In this document: in pieces, positions 56,601 through 64,000 of the stretch | How positions within the stretch are numbered: position 1 is the first letter of the stretch | Layout of the letters: every line of letters begins with the position of its first letter | DNA from: Metridium senile | Lineage: Eukaryota > Cnidaria > Anthozoa > Actiniaria > Metridiidae | NCBI GenBank assembly: GCA_949775045.1 | Contig: OX459110.1 | Location: 355,501 to 419,500, forward strand | Direction of reading: 5' to 3' | DNA: 64,000 nt | Program-made: the position numbers and the translations under genes | The notes under the pieces: model-generated | The model's input: the letters and a program-made list of their open reading frames with translations, nothing else | Database searches by the model: none | Told to the model about the DNA's origin: nothing

Positions 56601-58547
56601 GTAGATCAAAAACTATGCTGTTATTCAACAAAGCCTGACACAAAAATCAAAACTCTTTAAACATAAATATTTCTTAAAAACAAATTACACAGGCATATTC
56701 TGTGGTTATAATACTTTAAAATGATATATAATTCTTTGAAATAACTTCTAATCCAGCGCTCAAATGATCTTTTTTTGCGGAGACACCCCGCAAGACCCCG
56801 CGAAGGCTTACTGAATAGTTAAAAAGTTACATCGCGATATGCATCATTGCTTACGACTAATGGATTATAAGTGGACGTGAAATAGAAAACGCGCGCGCGT
56901 GCTGTATGTAGTGTTTACAACATGAGCGGCCGTGTTGTATCGGCAGATACAATCGCAAGCCGAAGGCGCGCGATTGTATCGCCGATACAACACGGACGCG
57001 AATGTTGTAAACTACTTAAAAAATGTCTAGGTAAGCTCTTTCATATTTGACCAAAATTTTCAAGATTAAAATAAATTTTGCCGTAAAATTACCAGTTAAA
57101 ACTTATGCAAATCAGGATATACAACACTAGTGTTGTATCAGATTTACAACACTCGTCATGGTCATGGTTTCTTTTGAAAATGTCTCATTAATTATTCATG
57201 AATTTTTTAAGCAGTTATAAAGCACGCGGGGTTGTCAGAACACGAGAGAAGTGTTATTAAAAGAAGTACGACACTTCTCTAGTGTTCTGACAATCCCCAA
57301 GTGCTGTATAACTGCATACAGCACAGAAAGCAAGTTTTCTATTTCTTTTATAAAATACAAATTGATCAACATGCAAACGCGCTTGCTGTGTGTTCCGGCA
57401 TAAAGCTAGCACGCGCCTCGACCAATCAAAATACGTGATTTCAAATAGTTATTTTACAATTTCTTATGGTTTTGCCAACCAACCATTGTTATTAACAAAG
57501 AAAATTAAAAGATCCATTGTGAAAATGGTTGGCAAATTAGCATCACAATACCAACACTTGTAAACACTACGTTCACCTATCATGTGAAGCAAAATAATAA
57601 CTTCTGTATGTAAAACGCTTTCTATAAACGCCAAATTGCATCTGGATTTCTCAGGATTCGATAGATCTTCCAAAAGATTTTAGAGAAGGGTTTGTTTTAG
57701 CCCCCTTCGGAGGTAACTCTTTTATTTTTCTAATTTGGAATTCCTTTGTAATGGTTTTATTGACCGTGAGAAGACTAAGAAGGAAACTTCTGCAGAGAAA
57801 TGCCTGCCAAGTGAGCTAGGTTTGTCCCAGTAAAACTCAATTGTTTTTTTCGTTGCAGATACATCGCGCTCAACGGCTTGGTGCCATTGGAGCTATTCTC
57901 TACTCTGACCCAGAAGACTTTGCGGTCATGGGTACAGATAAAGTCTATCCTGAGTATAATCAATTACCACGTACAGCGGTAGCTCGTGGTAGTATTAAGT
58001 GGAATAAAGGCGGGGGTGATTTGCTTACACCTTCCTTTCCATCAATAGGTAAAAATCACAATACAGTGGAACCCCGTTAATCCGGCCACCGAAGGGACAG
58101 CCCAAAGTGGCCGTATTAACGGGGTGGCAGTATTAAGCGGGTAAATTTTATAGAATATAAATTTTAAATCTTTTTTTTTTCGTTTATTAGAGGGGATCTA
58201 TCGTCGTCGCTTGGAGGATATTCAAGACAGTTTGCCTAAAATACCTGTGTTTCCTATATCGTATGGTGATGCCCAGAGCTTGCTAAGGTAAATTAAGCTA
58301 TGAAAATAAAATAAATATAGTATGTTGCACACAACTAGGCTAACATGCTCATTTTTTGCTGAGGGAGGAAAACCGGATAACCCGGAGAAAAACCCTCTTT
58401 GCATATAGGAGAGAAGAACACATCAAACAATTTCAACTAACATATTATCCATGCCCGAGCCGGGACTCGAACCTGGACCACAGCGGTGATAGGCCAGTGC
58501 TCTCACCGCTAGGCCACCCATGCCAATATTACCTTTATAACTTGGGT

Positions 58548-58594
<47 letters not shown>

Positions 58595-59396
58595 TTATAT
58601 AAGTCATTGTGGAACAAGTGCGAAATGAACGTGCATTTCGTTTATCAATATAAATTTTGTCACAAAATTTACAAAGTGAAAATTGTGTCGGACGTGTTCA
58701 TATCCCTACTATTAATAACTTGTTGTACTTTAAAGTTCAAAAAGAAAGAAAAGAAGTAGGAGACTAGGATCAAAATGCTTACCTGGTTGAAGAAATTTTC
58801 ATTAAGTCCATTTTAGACTGTACGATTTTCGCCTACAATGAATTAAATGCAACTATCGCATGCAGAACCAAAAAGAAAGTGAAAGAGTTGATAAAAATAG
58901 TTATTACTGCCGACAAAGAAAGAGCAAAAAGCCAGTTCTCCTCCAATGCTCACGTAAAATGCTTATTTCAAGTTAACTTCACTCGAGACGTGTCCTGTGT
59001 CGCGTGCGACAAGTTGTGCGCATGTGTAAATCAGAGTCAAGTCAAGTTGTAAGCAGTTTTCATGCGACAGTTGTAGGCGAAAATTGTATAGTCTAAATCA
59101 GCCCTTAAAAACAATTCTAAATTAATTTTGTTGTTTTAACATCTATTAGCACATTGACCGGGAAACTGCCAAGGTTCTATTGGAAAGGTGGTCTACCAAT
59201 CGACTATGGTGTACAAACAGATGATACTGATACTAGAACAGTTACGCTAACTGTCAATACCCAACTGCTAAGAAAAGATATACACAATGTGATTGGTTAC
59301 ATTAGAGGACATCAGGAACCAGGTAAAAAAAACTGACATTTTACCTCTTGCTGTTGTTGTTGTCATTGTTGTCGTCGTCGTTGTTGTTGTTGTCGT

Positions 59397-59445
<49 letters not shown>

Positions 59446-62400
59446 AAGATCCGACTTTGCAGATTTCAAAGTGTGGAATAGAGCGTCGATTGCGACAACG
59501 ATTTTTATGATTTACATTTTTATGACTTACAACATTATTACAACATTACAACATTACTAAAATAGATAAATATTTCAGTAACATTAGTTTTACGCCGTAA
59601 TAAGGAGTTTCCATATTTCTTTATTATAATATTTGAGTAGAGCGCACTGTCGGCTTCCTGGGAGACCAGCTTACAGTACAGCGGCTTATAGCTGAAGGAA
59701 CTACCGTCGCTTAATAATAGTACTTTTCCTTTTTCCCTAAAGAATAACGAAGAGTTTTAGTTTTTAAAAGTCCCAAATATCTGAATGCATACGTTAATTC
59801 TTCCTATAATTTCTCCTAGATCATTTAGTTATTGTTGGTAACCATAGAGATGCCTGGGTGTATGGTGGTACCGATGCAGTGAGTGGGACAGCGGTAATGA
59901 TGGAAATAGCACGTGTTTTTGGTACTTTATTAAAGAAAGGTGAGGCGATGTTCCACGAATTGCTTTAGGCCAGTTTGGGCTGTCCCTAGCATGGGTGGCC
60001 GGATTAACGGGGTTCCACTGTACTTAGTAAAAATCCATTGTATTGTTATGTTATTCCTTTCGTAAGGTTGGAAACCAAGACGAACTATTGTGTTTGGTAG
60101 CTGGGATGCTGAAGAACTTGGTGTCATAGGATCCACTGAATGGGTCGAGGTAAAACAAATTAAGGATACGGGTCCACCTTTGCGGGTGCTCTCAGCTAAA
60201 AATTGTTTAGCGCGTCACTTTATAATAAAGATAGACAAAATATTTACCCTGTTAAAGCGTGTATAACAGAGAATACGACTATGTATGTTTTTTGTTTTTT
60301 TTTTACAAAAAAGAATATCTGTAACCAATTCAATAATGCTCAACTTTTAAAACCTCAAAATGGAGCGCTTTCACTAAAAAAGTATATGACCACTACCTAC
60401 TTCGCCGTCATTTTTAAATTATATCAATCAACACATACATCTTTTCAAAAGTGTATCTTACTTTTTCGATAACATGCTTCATTCTTGAGTTAACGTGTTT
60501 CAAAGTTGACTTATTGTTAAAGCTTCAAGTTACATGGCACCACTCTAAAACGAAGCATTTTATCAAAAAAAAAAAAAAAAAGACAATTTTAAAGACAATT
60601 AAGTATGTCTTGATTAACGTAACGGGAAAATGACGGCAAAGCAGTATGAACTTTTTGACTTTTTTTAACAACTCGCATTTTTAAAAAGCGCTTAATGTTA
60701 AGGTTTTCCGTAGAGCACTACTCACACCCTTCCAAGATACAATTATACGTCAGTTTCAGCACTTTTTAACTACATCTTGTTTTATATTACTTTGCAGGAA
60801 TATGCTAACATCTTGAAAGCCCGCGCTGTAGCCTACATCAACGTAGACCAGGCTATAGATGGTAACTATGATGACCAGCTTAAACCACGTGTTGTGTTTG
60901 GTCATTATCGTTGTTATTGAAGAAAGAAGAATAGAAAACGCGCGAGCGTGTTGTGTGCAGTTATAAAGCACGCGGGGTTGTCAGAACACGAGAGAAGTGT
61001 TAATAGAAGCACGACGCGAAGCGTTAAAACACTTCTCGAGTGTTCAGACAATCCCCAAGTGCTTTATAACAGCATATACCACAGACATCAAGTTTTCTAT
61101 TTTTTTTTATAAAATACAAATTGATCAACATGCAAACGCTCGTGCTGTGTGCTCTCTTATAAAGCACGCGCCTCAGCCAATCAAAATACGTGATTTCAAA
61201 TAGTTATTTTATAAATGTTCATGGAAACAAGTGTACAATTATTTTATTAATTTTAAAAACCTTATAAACTATGCTCCTAAATAAGATTATGTTGATATTT
61301 TTTTAATATGTTTCTATATCTGTTTTTACAAGGAAACTTAACATTTAGTGCTAGAACAATGCCCTTACTTGAATTGATTGTCACAGCTGCAGCCAAACAG
61401 GTACTTCAACAACTACTAGCAAATACTCCATTTTCATGTTCTTCGATAGCTGTTCGGGCTTAGCTTTCCTGGTGATCTCGCTTCGAAGCGCGCAAAGGAT
61501 TGTTTGTCAAAACGAACAGTTCCAAAATAGGCGCCTCGAGACAGCAAAGATTTCGGTTACTTTTAGGCATTTGCATTTGTTTTTTATTCTTTTTCATTGC
61601 GGATAGAGTAGCAAAGAACTTTTGCTGTCCAGGTTACATAGATATTTCTTAATTTACAGTTATGATCAGGACGATTTATGATTGAGTTATGATTAACACG
61701 AGAAACAACTCACTCGAACAACGCCATATTGGAACTGTTGGCGATGCGACAAAAATGCTTCTGATTGGCTTATACTAGCCGGAAGTGCGCGCGCGAAATC
61801 ACTTGGTTGCTAGCATGTGATACACCTATTTCAAAAATCGTTGTCGCAGCCGAAGCTATAGTCCACACTCTAAAGCCTGCAAAGGATGTCGGTTACATGG
61901 ACTGTGATTTATTGCACGTTTTTTTAAATAAATATTTGTATTTATATCTACCACTGCAAAAATTTGTTATGGTCATTAACACAAACACATACAACCAACT
62001 TATGTTATGAATAAATCGATAACAAGAGAAGAAATACCGACATCCTTTGCAGGCTTCAGAGTGTGGACTGTAGCTTTGTTTGCGACAATAATTTTTGAAA
62101 TAGGTGTATATTGAAGAAAAGAGTTCTGCCTATAACTGGAGATGTATATATTCCACAGGTTCCAACTCCCCTTGGCAACGAGAGCGTATTTGATGAGTGG
62201 GTTCGTTTAACACCCAGTAAAAACAACTCATCTTTACCACAGTAAGTTCTACGGGGTTTTGGTTATAGAAATCTGAAAACCAGTGGACATCAACGACGAC
62301 CCTTGGCGAAACACGTTCCACTTAGGAATGATGGTGATGATGATGATGATGATGATGTTGGTGGTGGTGGTGGTGGTGGTGTTTGTTTTTGAGGTTGCTG

Positions 62401-63673
62401 TTGTTGATGATGATGATGATGATGGTGATGATAATGCTGATGGTGATAATGATGGTGATGATGATGACGATGCTGATGTTGATAATGATGGTGATCGCGA
62501 TGATGATGATTATGTCGATCATGATGATGTTGATGGTGATGATGATGTTATAGATGTTGTTGTTATTGTTGTTGTTGAGGTTGTTGTTGTTGTTAATGAA
62601 GATGTTGATGATGATGATGATGATAATCATTGTGATGATGATGATGATAATATCGATATGGTGATGATGATAATCATTGTGATGATGATGATGATATTAT
62701 CGATATGGTGATGATGATGAAATTATAATGATGTTGATATAATACCATTACATTCTTGTTTAGTTGTCAGTCCAAGCGAAGTTTTACTGTTCGTCTGTTT
62801 AACTGTTCCATGTCTCTTAGATTTCAAAGACTTGCAATGGACAGTGACTATGCCTGGTTTTATAACTTTGTTGGTGTCCCATCTCTGGATGTTAGATATA
62901 CATACGATCGTGTAAGGGGAAACTTGTAGTTAAAACGACCTAGCTCTAAATTCGGTAAAATATTTAGTCTTTTCTGGTCCGTCAATGCCATTTTTAAGGC
63001 GGAACTTAACTGAAACTTTTAAATAAGCGCTGGCATCTCACCGCTGTGGTTCAGGTTCGAGTCCCTAGGCCGCAAGGCCCGTTCACACTAGCAATTTTGT
63101 CGCGCGACAAGAGCTGCAATTTCAATGGCGATTTTATCGCAGATTTGTCAACGCTACTTTGAACATGCTCGAAATTTAGTGCAATTTGCTGCGACTTTCT
63201 GTCTCCTAATTTCGATCGTATTCGAAATTGCGCAGCATGCGGCGACGGAGCTGAGATAAAATCGCCATTGAAATCGCAGCTCTAGCTTGTCGCGCGACAA
63301 AATTGCTAGTGTAAACGGGACTTTAGAATAAATCTTTCAGTTTTACAACTTTCTACTGTTTTGATTTTGAAAACTGCTCTTGAATTATTAAGAACTTTGT
63401 GTTTTTGTGTTGTATAGAAACTTTTACGTGACTTTGGCAACCCTCTATACCATACCCTGCACGACACCTACCGTCTATTGGCTGCTTTAATGGACCCAAC
63501 GTTCAAGTATCACCAGGCAACGGCACGGGTGATGGGTCACGTGATCCTATCCCTGGCTGATTCCAGTATAATACCATTTAACATTAGCCACTACGCTCAG
63601 CGAATTGGAAATTTCCGAGACCTACTAGTTGAGAAAGTTGGGGAGGTCTTGAAAGAAAATCATATATCCTTAG
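53624..63673 (+). CDS. NAALADase-like M28B metallopeptidase (NAALADL1-type), 13 exons, 3' end off the window
   Basis: Exons: (53624 or 53663)-53898, 54166-54448, 55384-55506, 57859-58048, 58191-58287, 59150-59322, 59820-59939, 60067-60149, 60798-60861, 61333-61400, 62159-62241, 62821-62911, 63418-63673. All joints keep phase. Layout: type II membrane anchor, protease-associated domain interrupting an M28 di-zinc peptidase domain. Predicted zinc ligands are all present: His in GNHRDAW, Asp in GGTDAVSG, the second Glu of DAEELG (first Glu = general base), Asp in AYINVD, His in [10 protein letters not shown]. Several motifs (GNHRD, SGTAV, YTYDR) match NAALADL1 better than glutamate carboxypeptidase II. 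The enzyme probably trims peptides at the cell surface; substrate unknown. The N-terminal Met is uncertain because a strong acceptor (TTGTTTCAG) lies at 53662. The last donor is at 63674 (phase 1), with the dimerisation domain beyond. Confidence 0.88.
53663..53898 (+). CDS. Peptidase exon 1: signal anchor and stalk
   Basis: Hydrophobic [18 protein letters not shown] forms a single membrane helix close to the N-terminus, as in NAALADases. It is followed by a helical stalk ([20 protein letters not shown]) leading to [14 protein letters not shown], equivalent to the 'NFTQIPHLAGTEQ' segment. If the acceptor at 53662 is used, the true start codon is in an upstream exon I could not find. If not, the Met at 53624 gives a cytoplasmic tail of ~28 residues. 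Confidence 0.7.
54466..54655. mobile_element. CAACATTTGCTTC foldback element
   Basis: 'gcttcaacatttgcttcaac' at the left and 'ggagcaaatgttgaaaccgt' then 'ttgcccgggcctttac' at the right. The latter end also occurs inverted at 16468-16500 (aagcccgggcaaacggcttc). Confidence 0.6.
55222..55358. mobile_element. Small foldback element
   Basis: 'cttcaatctcgcacccagtg' with 'cttggccagcagcgccgag' pairs with 'ctcggcactgctggccaag' and 'tctgggttcgagattg'. It lies 26 bases before peptidase exon 3. Confidence 0.7.
55615..55790. mobile_element. Near-perfect palindromic element
   Basis: 'agatatgaattttatcttcg' ... 'gatatcccac' pairs with 'gtgggatatc' ... 'cgagaagataaaattcatatct'. In peptidase intron 3. Confidence 0.7.
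56880..57010. mobile_element. Palindromic element with GTTGTATCGGCGATAC core
   Basis: 'gtgttgtatcggcagataca' pairs with 'gtatcgccgatacaacac', the outer parts being 'gtttacaacat' and 'atgttgtaaac'. Confidence 0.65.
57215..57462. mobile_element. 'gcacgc' foldback family, copy 3
   Basis: 'ataaagcacgcggggttgtc' ... 'cagaacacgagagaagtgtt' with the inverted 'acacttctctagtgttctga'. Followed by 'ttctatttcttttataaaat'. Confidence 0.75.
58064..58140. mobile_element. CAGTGGAACCCCGTTAA-family TIR element
   Basis: 'cagtggaaccccgttaatcc' begins 16 bases inside intron 4 of the peptidase gene, with the mirrored 'ccgtattaacggggtggcag' at the right. Right end degraded. Confidence 0.6.
58360..58524 (-). mobile_element. 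tRNA-derived SINE, family 1 (best copy)
   Basis: On the minus strand it starts 'ggcatgggtggcctagcggt', with an A-box-like 'tggcctagcggtgagagc' and B-box 'ggttcgagtcccggctcg', then a body (aatatgttagttgaaattgt ...) ending 'tttccctcctcagcaaaaaa'. Related pieces at 18262-18460, 15022-15110 and 63030-63075. Confidence 0.7.
58545..58592. repeat. (AGGCAC)n hexanucleotide repeat
   Basis: Eight perfect copies of aggcac adjoining the 5' head of the SINE. Confidence 0.9.
59346..59448. repeat. (GTT)n with GTC variants
   Basis: ~100 bases just inside peptidase intron 6. Confidence 0.9.
59638..59735 (+). mobile_element. SINE family 2, 3' part
   Basis: 'gagcgcactgtcggcttcct' and 'agctgaaggaactaccgtcg' match the body of the 25468-25690 element. 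Confidence 0.5.
59963..60020. mobile_element. CAGTGGAACCCCGTTAA-family fragment
   Basis: 'gtggccggattaacggggtt' then 'ccactg' and TA, between peptidase exons 7 and 8. Confidence 0.55.
60930..61212. mobile_element. 'gcacgc' foldback family, copy 4
   Basis: Very close to the 57215 copy over most of its length (ttataaagcacgcggggttg; caatccccaagtgctttata; ccaatcaaaatacgtgattt). In peptidase intron 9. Confidence 0.75.
61470..61805 (+). mobile_element. ~340 bp dispersed element, copy 3
   Basis: 'ggtgatctcgcttcgaagcg' to 'gccggaagtgcgcgcgcgaa', matching 27888-28215 in order. In peptidase intron 10. Confidence 0.75.
62325..62730. repeat. (GAT/GTT)n array
   Basis: ~400 bases of gatgatgat with gtt and gct blocks, in peptidase intron 11. 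The acidic open frame over it is an artefact. Confidence 0.9.
63030..63073 (+). repeat. SINE family 1 fragment
   Basis: 'ctggcatctcaccgctgtgg' then 'ttcaggttcgagtccc', matching the tRNA-like head of the 58360-58524 element. Confidence 0.55.
63074..63326. mobile_element. MITE with 'ggcccgttcacactagcaat' ends
   Basis: The left end 'cgttcacactagcaattttg tcgcgcgacaa' is mirrored by 'ttgtcgcgcgacaaaattgc' and 'tagtgtaaacggg'. Inner arm 'tttcaatggcgattttatc' pairs with 'gataaaatcgccattgaaa'. ~250 bp. Confidence 0.75.
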
Positions 63674-64000
63674 GTAAGTGATATTCACATATGGATATCA
63701 ATAACATAGGGACTGTTAAAAGTCATTTGAATATACTTTATTATGCATGCAAGTCATAACATGTCCCATGGGAAGTCTAGTTTATTTACCAATCCTTGCA
63801 TAAATTCACTCGGCGGAAAGAAGCAAAGCTAGCTGGAGCAAAGCTTCCAAGCCCACCCACCCACCCTTCCCTCACGATCTGTGTTACCACCAGCAACGCA
63901 ACACAAGACAACGACTCTCCTCGGCCCCTCTGGCTCCAGCGGAGGGTTGCAATTGTGCTCCATAACTTAATCAATAACAATGACAACAGGAATAATATAG
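63674..64000. other. Intron 13 of the peptidase gene
   Basis: No exon seen. A G-rich segment on the minus strand (gggtgggtgggcttgg) near 63845-63870 is the only notable composition feature. Confidence 0.4.

Noticed and set aside
60841..60920. Reading peptidase exon 9 on to a stop at ~60918
   Set aside because: The GT at 60862 joins exon 10 at 61333 in phase and continues the conserved family sequence, so splicing is the better model.
62283..62711. Asp-rich open frame
   Set aside because: Direct product of (GAT)n; it lies in a peptidase intron.

Overview
This is eukaryotic, AT-rich, intron-rich metazoan DNA, not bacterial or viral. Evidence is the many short exons bounded by GT/AG, animal gene families (a KASH/LINC-complex protein and an M28B peptidase), and a dense load of small foldback elements, tRNA-derived SINE fragments, a LINE tail and long microsatellites. 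The style (small introns, TA-flanked MITEs, invertebrate-like gene content) fits an invertebrate. A cnidarian is my guess; the sequence does not prove it.

Layout. (1) 83-416, minus: first coding exon of an unrecognised gene that runs off the left edge. (2) 3741-46770, minus: one very long gene that I assembled from 37 exons. It begins with an EF-hand domain like that of KASH5 (CCDC155), continues through coiled-coil exons, and ends with a transmembrane helix and a short tail ending in RPPS. This is the architecture of a KASH protein that links dynein to the nuclear envelope. Two of its 36 joints (exons 29/30 and 33/34) do not keep phase, so at least one small exon or an alternative donor is missing at each. 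(3) Nested in its ~11.7 kb intron 29, a cluster of four paralogous small genes of unknown function (12365-20232). Three are on the opposite strand to the host (A, C, D) and one (B) is a decayed minus-strand copy. A, C and D encode proteins starting MGxxxS, a candidate N-myristoylation signal, and share two conserved blocks. B and C sit on ~1 kb arms of an inverted duplication. (4) 46771-53623: a ~6.9 kb head-to-head intergenic region with repeats and the 3' end of a non-LTR retrotransposon. (5) 53624-63673, plus: 13 exons of an NAALADase-like M28B metallopeptidase, closest in motifs to NAALADL1, open at the right edge.

The nested, unrecognised MGxxxS family inside a KASH5-like gene is the most novel part of the window. 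Most of the remaining sequence is introns filled with TA-flanked terminal-inverted-repeat elements, several multi-copy within the window, and long tandem repeats, some of which abut splice sites. Exon boundaries were placed by eye from splice consensus, codon phase and family similarity; no alignment or transcript data were available.
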